From Bifidobacterium polysaccharolyticum (lineage in GTDB: Bacteria > Actinomycetota > Actinomycetes > Actinomycetales > Bifidobacteriaceae): 64,000 bases of DNA. The position numbers were made by a program, and so were the translations under genes. Positions 46,184 to 54,510 of this stretch are shown one piece after another. Positions within the stretch are counted from its first letter, which is position 1. Each line of letters begins with the position of its first letter. The stretch is taken from NCBI RefSeq assembly GCF_016101585.1, contig NZ_JACFQG010000001.1:186001-250000 (forward strand), given 5' to 3'. Below the pieces are notes generated by a model that was not told the origin of the DNA, did not search any database, and was given only the letters and a program-made list of their open reading frames with translations.

Positions 46184-46954
46184 TCACCTTCCACACGCAA
46201 ACTTCGTGAATCGTACAGCCTCCTGCATGTGAGGACTGTTTACTGCCAATCCAATTACCGCTTGATCAGTCGATGCGCTCTTGGCCTTTGCTAATCCATG
46301 TTTGCCACTCTCTTTGTTCTGGTGTGGCCGCCAGCGCTGATTTTGTACGGAATCACACATTAATCCGTAAGGCCTTATCGGGCTTTTACCTATTGAGGAT
46401 CCTGCTTTGTCGTCTTGGTTGTCGTCTGCTGGACCGGGTAACAGCACTTGTTCACCAAACTGCTTATCCGGAAAAAGGCGGCTCAAATCAGTCATATATC
46501 CATAGCTGGTCAACCGAGTAAAGGTGCTCTTAGGTGCGATGATCACATCGACTGTACCGGCGCTAAGCATTGTCTGGAGTTTAGGAAGACCGTCACGTGA
46601 ACAATCAAAACCGTCGTCGACAACCAAACCGGAATTATCATCTGCCTTCATATGCAGGGCAATTGCCGCTTGCTTGTTCATTTCACCTGCTTGTTCACTT
46701 CCTATAGGATGATCGACAAGAGCCACGAAAAGCCTGGGACCGGTAGTAGGGTTCATAATGTGCAAGGTTAGCCAGATTAACAGGCAGCAAATGGTGATAA
46801 TCGTGATGATTGAAACCAAAAAATGATCGATGAAATAGGACCAGCGTTTTTTCCCAGAAAGCGATCGCCAAATGGCCAACCGTCCTCCAGTTCTCACCGG
46901 AGACGATGCCAGGACATCTACTGCTTCGGGGCGATGCTCGTTCGGCATTGTCAA
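46184..46954 (-). CDS. Single-pass membrane protein with extracytoplasmic domain, unknown function, partner of DUF624 protein
   Basis: 256 residues. A cytoplasmic N-terminus of about 42 residues is followed by one strong membrane helix (about 43-66, VSIITIITICCLLIWLTLHI) and an outside domain of about 190 residues. Residues 124-163 (LPKLQTMLSAGTVDVIIAPK, then FTRLTSYGYMTDLSRLF) resemble the lobe of a substrate-binding protein, suggesting a tethered ligand-sensing or docking domain; this is inference. TTG at 46954 has AAAGGAG 7 nt upstream and is the likely start; ATG two codons later is the alternative. It is transcribed away from the GH26 gene and toward the DUF624 gene. I do not recognise a named family. 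Confidence 0.72.
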   Translation of the reverse strand: MTMPNEHRPEAVDVLASSPVRTGGRLAIWRSLSGKKRWSYFIDHFLVSIITIITICCLLIWLTLHIMNPTTGPRLFVALVDHPIGSEQAGEMNKQAAIALHMKADDNSGLVVDDGFDCSRDGLPKLQTMLSAGTVDVIIAPKSTFTRLTSYGYMTDLSRLFPDKQFGEQVLLPGPADDNQDDKAGSSIGKSPIRPYGLMCDSVQNQRWRPHQNKESGKHGLAKAKSASTDQAVIGLAVNSPHMQEAVRFTKFACGR

Positions 46955-47027
46955 GGCGATTCTCCTTTCTGCAGCTTCTTCGCAGCCACGGCAAACTCAG
47001 TGATAAGACAGCCGAATGGGCAAGTCA

Positions 47028-47056
47028 TTGGTCATGATGCTATATTCCAGTATAAC
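47028..47056 (+). promoter_or_regulatory. Promoter of the GH26 mannanase gene
   Basis: TTGGTC (47028-47033), a 17-nt spacer and TATAAC (47051-47056, 5 of 6 to consensus). The LacI-type operator follows immediately, over the expected start site. No equally clear promoter was found for the divergent minus-strand pair. Confidence 0.65.
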
Positions 47057-47068
47057 TGAACCGATTCA
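47057..47068. promoter_or_regulatory. LacI-family operator site 4
   Basis: TGAACCGATTCA, identical to site 1 including one flanking base on each side (CTGAACCGATTCAT). It lies just downstream of the GH26 -10 box, about where transcription would begin. It may also affect the divergent minus-strand pair. Confidence 0.7.
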
Positions 47069-47176
47069 TATACGCGACTTTGCCATACATAGCTGCTTTT
47101 TGCTGGCATGGCCTTAGTCACGGCATCGTTTCAGTGGTTCTGGTCGATAAAGCAACTGCCAGGAGAGAGGAGAGAC

Positions 47177-48346
47177 ATGCATCGTATAGAATCACCCGTC
47201 GATAGTCACCCAACAGACCAACTACTAAGTTTATACTCGCATTTGAGGGGGTTGACCGGGAAGAAAACAATGTTCGGTCATCAAGATACAACACTATGCA
47301 GACTCATGCACGAATGCGACAGTGATGTTGTGACTCTTACAGGAGCATACCCAGCCGTTTGGGGATTCGATTTGGGGCGTATTGAATTGGGCTGGAAAAA
47401 GAATATTGATGATGTTTCTTTTGATCAAATTCGTCAACAGGTCTTGCGCGCACATGATATTGGCGCAATCCCCACCCTCACGTGGCATTCGGTAAATCCA
47501 ATCACCAGTGGTGGATACGGCAGCAATATGGCTCCAGGCTCCGTTCGTGCGGTTCTGCCGGGAGGGGATCGCCACGGGCGCTTTCTTGACTGGCTTGACC
47601 GTGTGGCTATAGTGCTCAGCTCTTTGACTGATGAAGATAACTTACCGATTCCAGTGATTTTTAGACCTTTTCATGAGCACAATGGCACCTGGTTCTGGTG
47701 GTCACTTGGTTCCCCCATAGAAGCAATTGATACTTCAGAAGATGAGTTCAGGCAATTATGGCGCATGAGTGTTGATTATTTAAGAAATAGCTGCGGTATT
47801 CACCATGTCCTTTATGCCTATTCTCCGGACCGCAGCAGAATAGACCTAACCGATGAAACTACTATGACAGGTGGATATCTATATGGGTATCCAGGAGACG
47901 ACTATGTCGATGTGCTCGGAATCGACGATTATTGGGACATGGATCAGCAACCTTTAGACAAAAGTCCATCAAAGCAACATAAGGATCTTATTACTATGCT
48001 CACCCTGGTCGGATATCTCGCCGAAGAGCGGGGAAAGCTGGCAGCTGCTACGGAAATCGGTTCGCCAGGAGCCTTCGCCTCAAGACTCAACAATGGAAGA
48101 GACGGGGAAAAAGTATGCGTTCCTCGTCCTTGGACAGGCTATTTGCTTTCTGCTTTGGAAGCGAACCAGTTCACTACTCGAATGCTATGGTGCCTCCCAT
48201 GGCGTAATTCCTTGGAAGCGGAGGGAACAGGCGCTTATGGAACCCCTTCTGCTGATTCTCCCTACGCACAAGATTTTATTGATTTTGCACAAAACAAGCG
48301 CATCGTTCTTATTAAAAAGTTAGCAAAATCGCCAGTTGACGAATAA
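47177..48346 (+). CDS. GH26 beta-mannanase, intracellular
   Basis: About 389 residues from ATG 47177 (AGGAGAGAGGAGAG upstream). GH26 blocks: TMFGHQDTTLCRL, PAVWGFDLGRIELG, acid/base Glu167 in IFRPFHEHNGTWFWW, the GYPGDDYVDVLGIDDYWD block, and probable nucleophile Glu293 in AATEIGSPGAF. There is no signal peptide, anchor or carbohydrate-binding module, so it works in the cytoplasm on imported oligosaccharides, perhaps releasing mannobiose for the GH2 beta-mannosidase. GH26 also contains a few other beta-glycanases, but the neighbouring beta-mannosidase supports mannan. It has its own promoter with operator site 4. Rightmost gene of the A+T-rich locus. Confidence 0.87.
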   Translation: MHRIESPVDSHPTDQLLSLYSHLRGLTGKKTMFGHQDTTLCRLMHECDSDVVTLTGAYPAVWGFDLGRIELGWKKNIDDVSFDQIRQQVLRAHDIGAIPTLTWHSVNPITSGGYGSNMAPGSVRAVLPGGDRHGRFLDWLDRVAIVLSSLTDEDNLPIPVIFRPFHEHNGTWFWWSLGSPIEAIDTSEDEFRQLWRMSVDYLRNSCGIHHVLYAYSPDRSRIDLTDETTMTGGYLYGYPGDDYVDVLGIDDYWDMDQQPLDKSPSKQHKDLITMLTLVGYLAEERGKLAAATEIGSPGAFASRLNNGRDGEKVCVPRPWTGYLLSALEANQFTTRMLWCLPWRNSLEAEGTGAYGTPSADSPYAQDFIDFAQNKRIVLIKKLAKSPVDE

Positions 48347-48389
48347 GCCGGCATTCACACAAAACTCTGTATTGCCCAGACAATCCAAC

Positions 48390-48418
48390 TGAGGCTGACG
48401 ACCTGTCACCCCTATAAT
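48390..48418 (+). promoter_or_regulatory. Candidate promoter of glnE
   Basis: A perfect TATAAT at 48413-48418 lies 65 bp before the glnE start. The -35 region at a 17-nt spacing (TGAGGC) is poor. Confidence 0.4.
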
Positions 48419-48482
48419 GCCTGTACCGGTTCCGCTGACACCAGAGTTCTCGCGGAGCTTGAGGAAAGGCAGGTGACAAGTC

Positions 48483-51400
48483 ATGGAAGATCCGGCACAA
48501 CCGACAACTTCGACCCTGATCCACCTTGGGCTGCACGACCTGGACAAGGCACGGGTTCGGCTGAATCGGCTTATCCGTCTGGTGGACGACCAGGCTCTGG
48601 CACAAACCCTGGTCCAAGCCCTGGGACAGGCCTGCGATCCGGACGAAGCCCTTGCTGGGCTGATACGAATTCTAGAGCAGTATCCACAGGGAGCCCGGCC
48701 GGACTTTCTTGCCGGATCCCCAATGGAAAACCAAGAGGCCGCCCAGTCGCTGATCAGGGTGTTGGGGGCCTCGGAGGCCATGGGCCGACTGATGCGCTCG
48801 CGGCCGGAGTTGGTAGAGGCGGCCACCTTCGACCCCGACCATCTGGCTGACTGCACGGCGGAAACCAGACAGAAGCGGGTTCTTGACGCCTTGGATAAGG
48901 CGGAGGCAAATTCGGACTCCGTGCCCTCGCTGGCGGCCTACGCCGATGCGCTGCGGTTCGAATACCGGCTGCAGCTAGCTGCCGTCATGGCCCGGGATCT
49001 GGCAGTAGAGGATCCTCAAGAGCTGGAGCCGGAAATCAGCCGCGCTTTGTCGGACATGGCCGACGCTGCAATACAAGGGGCTCTGAGCATCGCCAGTCGT
49101 CAGGTTCCCAATGCGGATTCATGCCGTCTGACGGTCATTGGCATGGGCAAGCTGGGTGCCCAGGAACTCAACTACGTGTCCGATGTGGATCTCATGTACT
49201 TGGTGGAGCCGGCCTCGGGGGCGGACACAAGCGTGACTGATCCCATCGCAGTGGGCACTGCCATGGCCGTCCTCCTGCAGCGGGTCTGCCAGTCGGTCAT
49301 CCCCGGTTCGACAGAGCCGCCGCTCTGGAAGGTCGATACTGCCCTGAGGCCCGAGGGACGTGACGGCCCTCTAGTGCGCCGTCTGGCATCCTACGCTGAC
49401 TACTACGCCCAATGGGCTGAGAATTGGGAGTTCCAGGCCCTTCTCAAGGCCCGTCCGGTTGCGGGCGACAAGGACCTGGGTGAGGACTATTCGGCCATGG
49501 TCGAGCCCCTGGTCTGGGGAGCATGCCAGCGACCCAACTTCGTATACGATTGCCAGCGGATGCGCCAGCGTGTGGAGCGGCTGATACCAGAGGACCGCAA
49601 GGAGCGCGAGATTAAGTTGGGCCAGGGCGGACTGCGGGACGTGGAATTTACCGTCCAAATGCTCCAGCTGGTCCATGGCTCCAGCGACGAGGATCTGCGA
49701 TGTCCGGCCACCCTGGATGCCCTGCAGGCCCTGTCGCGCGGCGGTTACATTTCACGCAAGCACGGCGACCAGCTGGATCATGACTACCGGTTCGAGAGGG
49801 TCGTGGAGCATCGTCTGCAGATGTGGCAGCTGCGTCGCACTCATCTTTTTCCAAAAATCAACCGTTCAGGCGCCCCTGGCCATCGGCCACCCAGCCTGGA
49901 AGAGCTGGAGAACAACCGTGATCTTCGGCGACTGGCCCGGGCCTTCGGACTGCATGCCGACCAGATGCTGGCCCAATACCAAGCCACCAGGATCGAGGTC
50001 CGCAACCTTCACCAGGCCATCTATTTCCGTCCCATGCTGCCCATCAACGCCCAGGTGGACGAGGATGAGGTCAGCCTGCGCCCCCAGGCGGCACGTGCCA
50101 GATTTGCATCTATTGGCTTCGCGGACCCTGATGCAGCCATTCGCCATGTCACGGCCCTGACCACAGGGGTCACTCGATCGGCGCGTATCAACCGGATTCT
50201 CATGCCCGCCGTCCTCCAGTGGCTGGGGGAGGGGCAAGACCCTGACATGGGACTCCTGGGCTGGCGAACCCTGGAGGAGCACTTCGGCGGCAAGAGCACC
50301 TATCTGGGCTTTCTACGGGACTCCACCTCGGCAGCCCGCCGCCTGTGCCATATCCTGTCCAACTCGCGTTACCTGTCCGGCGCCCTGGCTCGATCCGTCC
50401 AGTCGGTGACCTGGCTGGGTCACGACCAGGATATGATCCCCCGTGATCGAGTCACCTTGGACAAGCGCGCTGTAGCTTATCGAACCCGGCATGCGGACTC
50501 GCTGGAGGATTTCGCCACTGCAGTGCGGGCCATGCGCCGCCAGGAAATCGAGCGGATCGGGTTGGGTTGGATGAGCGGTGTGGACGATCAGCAGGCCTGC
50601 CTAGCGGGCATGTCCGATGTTTACGATGCAGCTATCGATGCCGCCCTGGACTGGGCCGTGGACCACCGTCTGGGTCAGACAGGTTCGAGTGATGAAGAAC
50701 TACGTCAAGCGCCGGCAGAAATGGCCCTGATCGCTATGGGCCGCTACGGAGGCAGGGAGGTCAACTTCAACTCGGACGCCGACATCATGCTGGTATACCG
50801 TCCCGCATCAGGCGCCGACCAGGATCAGGCGGCTGAATTCGCACGTGGCGTGACTGCCGATCTGCGGGCCGTCCTGGCTGGATCGGCCAGCCTGGAGCCC
50901 GGCATCGACCTGGACTTCGACCTGCGTCCCGAAGGACGTCAGGGGCCTCTGGTGCGTTCCCTGGACTCCTACCAGCGCTACTACCGCGACTGGTCAGAAA
51001 CCTGGGAACATCAGGCCCTGATCCGTGCCAGATTCGCAGCTGGGAATGCTGCTCTGGCCAAGGATTTTCTGGAGGGTATAGCCAATCCGCTTCGCTACCC
51101 CGAGCAGCCGCCAAATGAGGAGGAGCTAGGGCAGATCCGCCGTCTTAAAGCCCGAATGGAGGCGGAGCGACTTCCGCGCGGCGTGCGTCGGGATCGGCAT
51201 CTGAAGCTGGGCCGGGGAGGGCTGTCTGACGTGGAATGGACGGTTCAGCTCCTCCAGCTGCGTCACGCCCATGATCTGCCTGAGCTACAGGTCACCGGGA
51301 CGCTGACCGCCTTGGATGCCTTGGAGTCTGCGGGACTCATAGAGGCCAAGGATGCCAAGGCCCTGCGCCGCAGCTGGGTGCTCTGCACCGCAGCCCGGAA

Positions 51401-51587
51401 CGCCAACTTCCTCTGGTCCGGACGTGTCTCCCAGGCGGACATCCTGCCCGACGACGGGCAGGTTCTGGGGGGCATCGCGGTCTGCCTGGGCTACCCGGCC
51501 CACCGGGGCCAGCACTTCGTCAACGAGCTGCTGGCGGCCATGCGCCGCTGTAGGCAGGTCATGGAACGACTCTTTTACGGCCGATGA
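48483..51587 (+). CDS. glnE: Bifunctional glutamine synthetase adenylyltransferase/adenylyl-removing enzyme GlnE
   Basis: 1034 residues. Two nucleotidyltransferase domains: the N-terminal deadenylylating one with GMGKLGAQELNYVSDVDLMY (about 220-239) and the C-terminal adenylylating one with AMGRYGGREVNFNSDADIM (about 751-769). Each is followed by a helical domain containing an IKLGQGGLRDVEFTVQ or LKLGRGGLSDVEWTVQ motif. It adjusts glutamine synthetase activity to nitrogen status. Gene context with gltBD in the same window fits nitrogen assimilation. GAGGAAAGG is upstream of the ATG. Confidence 0.95.
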   Translation: MEDPAQPTTSTLIHLGLHDLDKARVRLNRLIRLVDDQALAQTLVQALGQACDPDEALAGLIRILEQYPQGARPDFLAGSPMENQEAAQSLIRVLGASEAMGRLMRSRPELVEAATFDPDHLADCTAETRQKRVLDALDKAEANSDSVPSLAAYADALRFEYRLQLAAVMARDLAVEDPQELEPEISRALSDMADAAIQGALSIASRQVPNADSCRLTVIGMGKLGAQELNYVSDVDLMYLVEPASGADTSVTDPIAVGTAMAVLLQRVCQSVIPGSTEPPLWKVDTALRPEGRDGPLVRRLASYADYYAQWAENWEFQALLKARPVAGDKDLGEDYSAMVEPLVWGACQRPNFVYDCQRMRQRVERLIPEDRKEREIKLGQGGLRDVEFTVQMLQLVHGSSDEDLRCPATLDALQALSRGGYISRKHGDQLDHDYRFERVVEHRLQMWQLRRTHLFPKINRSGAPGHRPPSLEELENNRDLRRLARAFGLHADQMLAQYQATRIEVRNLHQAIYFRPMLPINAQVDEDEVSLRPQAARARFASIGFADPDAAIRHVTALTTGVTRSARINRILMPAVLQWLGEGQDPDMGLLGWRTLEEHFGGKSTYLGFLRDSTSAARRLCHILSNSRYLSGALARSVQSVTWLGHDQDMIPRDRVTLDKRAVAYRTRHADSLEDFATAVRAMRRQEIERIGLGWMSGVDDQQACLAGMSDVYDAAIDAALDWAVDHRLGQTGSSDEELRQAPAEMALIAMGRYGGREVNFNSDADIMLVYRPASGADQDQAAEFARGVTADLRAVLAGSASLEPGIDLDFDLRPEGRQGPLVRSLDSYQRYYRDWSETWEHQALIRARFAAGNAALAKDFLEGIANPLRYPEQPPNEEELGQIRRLKARMEAERLPRGVRRDRHLKLGRGGLSDVEWTVQLLQLRHAHDLPELQVTGTLTALDALESAGLIEAKDAKALRRSWVLCTAARNANFLWSGRVSQADILPDDGQVLGGIAVCLGYPAHRGQHFVNELLAAMRRCRQVMERLFYGR

Positions 51588-51628
51588 CTCTGGGTCCATC
51601 CGGGGTCGTATGCTTGTTCAGGTCACAT

Positions 51629-51652
51629 AAGGTGGCCACCTTGAGGAAGGTG
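51629..51652 (+). promoter_or_regulatory. Competing hairpins over the pyrB ribosome-binding site
   Basis: The segment AAGGTGGCCACCTT (51629-51642) is a perfect 14-bp palindrome. Its second half can instead pair as CACCTT (51637-51642) with AAGGTG (51647-51652) across a GAGG loop, which buries the Shine-Dalgarno GGAAGG. The two foldings are mutually exclusive, as in a translational switch. The palindrome could alternatively be a DNA operator. Confidence 0.45.
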
Positions 51653-51657
51653 AGCCG

Positions 51658-52665
51658 TTGTCCCAACAAGTTGATCACGCATCCAACACCTCTTCCGCCG
51701 TCGTTCCGCTTCGTGGGCGAAGTGTGGTTACCCTCGACGACATTCCCATGACCCAGATCCTGGACCTGCTGGATCGTGCGGCCTACATAGACACCCATCG
51801 CCGTCAGGTGGCCCATACCTGCGACGGCCGGGTTCTGGCCACGCTCTTCTATGAACCCAGCACCCGCACACGGCTCAGCTTCGAGACGGCCATGCTCCGT
51901 CTGGGAGGCCAGGTCATAGGATTCGCCGGCGCCCAGCTGGCCAGCGTCTCCAAGGGGGAGTCCATCAGCGACACTCTGAAGACGGTCTCCAACTACGCTG
52001 ACATCGTGGCTATTCGCCACCCTAAGGAGGGTGCTGCCTTGGTGGCCTCCCAGGCGGCTACGGTCCCAGTCATCAACGCCGGTGACGGTGGGCACATGCA
52101 CCCGACCCAAACCCTGACCGACCTGGCCACCATCCGCGCCCGCAAGGGTCGGCTGAACCATCTGACCATCGGTCTGTGCGGAGACCTGACCTTCGGTCGT
52201 ACCGTCCACTCACTGATCACTACCCTCTGCCGACTGGGCCACGTGGACTTCGTCCTGATCAGCCCCGACGAGCTGCGCACTCCCGAATACGTTCTGGAAA
52301 GGATCCGCTCTTCGGCCGATTGCACCTACCGTGAGACCGGGGATCTGAACGGTGTCATCGGCGACTTGGACGTGCTCTATATGACCCGCGTCCAGCAGGA
52401 GCGATTCTTCAACGAAGACGACTACCTGCGTCTGCGTGACACCTACATTCTGGATGTCGACAAGCTTCGGGCTGCGCGCCCCGACATGGCCATCCTCCAT
52501 CCGTTGCCCAGGGTCAACGAAATTGCCGTGGAGGTGGACGATGATCCGCGTGCGGCCTACTTCCAGCAGGTTCGCAACGGCATGCTGGTCAGAATGGCCC
52601 TGGAGAGCGCCTTGCTGGGCGACGAGTTGCCCGGTTACCGCAAGCAGAAGGAGGTGGCGGCATGA
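51658..52665 (+). CDS. pyrB: Aspartate carbamoyltransferase catalytic subunit PyrB
   Basis: 335 residues. The carbamoyl-phosphate loop FYEPSTRTRLSFETAM, the HPTQTLTDLATI block and the HPLPRVNEIAVEVD motif are all intact. It condenses carbamoyl phosphate and aspartate, the first committed pyrimidine step. The start is TTG 51658, preceded by AGGAAGG within a small hairpin. It overlaps pyrI by 4 bp, the partner regulatory chain, so the enzyme should be a class B type holoenzyme. It heads the seven-gene pyr operon; carAB is not in the window. Confidence 0.95.
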   Translation: MSQQVDHASNTSSAVVPLRGRSVVTLDDIPMTQILDLLDRAAYIDTHRRQVAHTCDGRVLATLFYEPSTRTRLSFETAMLRLGGQVIGFAGAQLASVSKGESISDTLKTVSNYADIVAIRHPKEGAALVASQAATVPVINAGDGGHMHPTQTLTDLATIRARKGRLNHLTIGLCGDLTFGRTVHSLITTLCRLGHVDFVLISPDELRTPEYVLERIRSSADCTYRETGDLNGVIGDLDVLYMTRVQQERFFNEDDYLRLRDTYILDVDKLRAARPDMAILHPLPRVNEIAVEVDDDPRAAYFQQVRNGMLVRMALESALLGDELPGYRKQKEVAA

Positions 52666-53075
52666 AGGTCACCAGCATTGTTGACGGCATCATCATCGAC
52701 CACGTTCGTGCGGGCACAGCCCTGAAGGTCTTGCACTATCTGCGTGTGGACCCGGCGAAGACCCGGCTGGCCCTGATCATGAATACGGACAGCCGCAAGT
52801 ACGGTTCCAAGGACATCATCAAGATCGAGCAGACCGGTGATCTGGACTTGACCGCCCTTGGGTTCATCGCCCCCGAGGCCACCGTCGATGTAGTCAGGCA
52901 GGGCCGGATCGTCAGCAAGCATCAGCCTGACCGGCCAAACCATTTGGTCAACGTCATCACCTGCGTCAACCCTCGTTGCGTCACCACGGTGGAGACTGGC
53001 GTGGACCAGCGCTTCCACTTGGACGCTGCCGGGGTCTACCGCTGCGACTACTGCGACGAGAAGGCAGAAGACTGA
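52662..53075 (+). CDS. pyrI: Aspartate carbamoyltransferase regulatory subunit PyrI
   Basis: 137 residues. The N-terminal allosteric domain begins MKVTSIVDGIIIDHVRAGTA (nucleotide-binding effector site in this family). The C-terminal zinc domain has CVNPRC...CDYC cysteines (C-x4-C, C-x2-C). It imposes CTP/ATP control on PyrB. It overlaps pyrB by 4 bp (ATGA), and pyrC begins 2 bp after its last base. PyrI is typical of enterobacteria and archaea and is absent from many Gram-positives. Confidence 0.95.
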   Translation: MKVTSIVDGIIIDHVRAGTALKVLHYLRVDPAKTRLALIMNTDSRKYGSKDIIKIEQTGDLDLTALGFIAPEATVDVVRQGRIVSKHQPDRPNHLVNVITCVNPRCVTTVETGVDQRFHLDAAGVYRCDYCDEKAED

Positions 53076-53076
53076 C

Positions 53077-54510
53077 ATGCGGCTGCTGGGGTTGACTGAT
53101 TGGCGCACCGGCAGGGCGGTCGATCTGATGCTTCCCCAGACGGTTGGCAGCACGCTGATTGACGAGACCGGCGCCATGTCGGCAGAGGTGGATCAGATAG
53201 ATGCCTCGGGGCTGGTACTGGCTCCGGCCCTGGTAGACCCGCACGTCCACCTGCGCGACCCTGGTCAGACTGACAAAGAGGACATGGTCACCGGCACAGC
53301 TGCCGCAGCTGCCGGAGGCTACGGGCTGATACTGCTCATGCCCAATACCCAGCCAGCCATGGACGGCCGTGCGAGGATGGCCGATGGGCGTACGATCATC
53401 GACTACCTGGAATCCTACGAGCAGGACCATGGGCTGAGCCTGCCGGTGGACTACGACCTCTGCGTGGCGGCCACTCTGGACCGGGCGGGCAGGCAGGCCT
53501 CAAACCCAGACCAGTGGTCGAGTCACCTGTCTGGCCACGGATACGACCATCCTGTAGTGGCCATCAGCGATGACGGCTCGGCAGTGACCGATCAGACCCT
53601 GGAGGCTGTTGCTGCCAATGCCCGAGAATTCGACCTGCCCATCCTGGATCACTGTGAACATCACGAGCATGGTCAGGTCAACCTGGGGACCGTCAGCCGC
53701 AGGCTGGGGCTGGAAGGGATTCCCGCCTCCACCGAGACCGCCATTATCAATCGGGACATCGAACTGGCAGAACGTACCGGCACCCGGGTGCATCTGCAGC
53801 ATGTCAGCACTGCCGGGGGATTCGAGGCTGTTCGCCGGGCCAAGACCCGTGGGTTGCCGGTCACCTGCGAGACCGCACCCCACTATCTGGCCCTCTGCGA
53901 CGAGGACCTGCTGCGTTGCGGCAGCATGGCCAAGATGAACCCTCCACTGCGCTCCCGCGCTGACCAGCAGGCTGCACTTGAGGCCGTAGCCGACGGCACC
54001 GTGGACATGATTGCCACCGACCATGCCCCCCACACCGCTGCTGAGAAGGCACAGGGGCTCAAGGATGCCCCCAACGGCATCATCGGTCTGGAGACTGCCT
54101 ATGCAGTCTGCAACCAGGTCCTGGTCAAGAGCGGGCTCGTCAGCCATGACCGCCTGATCGAACTCATGTCCCTGGCTCCAGCCGAGCTCATGGGCATGCG
54201 TCGGCTCCTGCCTGAAGACCTGCCTTCGCACCGGGCGAACAAGGTCAATAAAGCCGGTCACCTGCAGCTGGAGGCCGACCGTCACAACGATGCCGGTCTG
54301 CCACCCGTTGACCTGGTCATCTTGGACCCCGAGGCCAAGTGGGAGGTAGATCCCAGCCGCTTCCATTCCAAGGCACGGAACACCCCCTTCGCCGGAACAG
54401 AGCTGGCCGGACGGGTCATGGCCACCATAAAGGATGGGCGTCTGGTATTCTCCCGCCTGCCCACAAGCCGCGTCATCGCCAGGGAAAGGATCCGAGTATG
54501 GACCGACTGA
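53077..54510 (+). CDS. pyrC: Dihydroorotase PyrC
   Basis: 477 residues, class I amidohydrolase. Metal-binding HVHLRDPGQTDKEDMVTGT near residue 52, then DHCEHHEHGQVN, HLQHVSTAGGFEAV, CETAPHYLALCDEDLL and MIATDHAPHTAAEK (catalytic Asp). It cyclises carbamoyl-aspartate to dihydroorotate. It is longer than the usual 425-430 residues because of short polar insertions (for example VNKAGHLQLEADRHNDAGLP). It overlaps pyrF by 13 bp. Confidence 0.93.
   Translation: MRLLGLTDWRTGRAVDLMLPQTVGSTLIDETGAMSAEVDQIDASGLVLAPALVDPHVHLRDPGQTDKEDMVTGTAAAAAGGYGLILLMPNTQPAMDGRARMADGRTIIDYLESYEQDHGLSLPVDYDLCVAATLDRAGRQASNPDQWSSHLSGHGYDHPVVAISDDGSAVTDQTLEAVAANAREFDLPILDHCEHHEHGQVNLGTVSRRLGLEGIPASTETAIINRDIELAERTGTRVHLQHVSTAGGFEAVRRAKTRGLPVTCETAPHYLALCDEDLLRCGSMAKMNPPLRSRADQQAALEAVADGTVDMIATDHAPHTAAEKAQGLKDAPNGIIGLETAYAVCNQVLVKSGLVSHDRLIELMSLAPAELMGMRRLLPEDLPSHRANKVNKAGHLQLEADRHNDAGLPPVDLVILDPEAKWEVDPSRFHSKARNTPFAGTELAGRVMATIKDGRLVFSRLPTSRVIARERIRVWTD

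Noticed and set aside
48347-48482. Attachment site or mobile element border right of the accessory locus
   Set aside because: No tRNA fragment, direct repeat shared with the left border, or integrase gene was seen.
51588-51657. PyrR-binding leader upstream of pyrB
   Set aside because: The region is only 70 bp and lacks the conserved PyrR RNA loop motif; only the small competing hairpins were kept.
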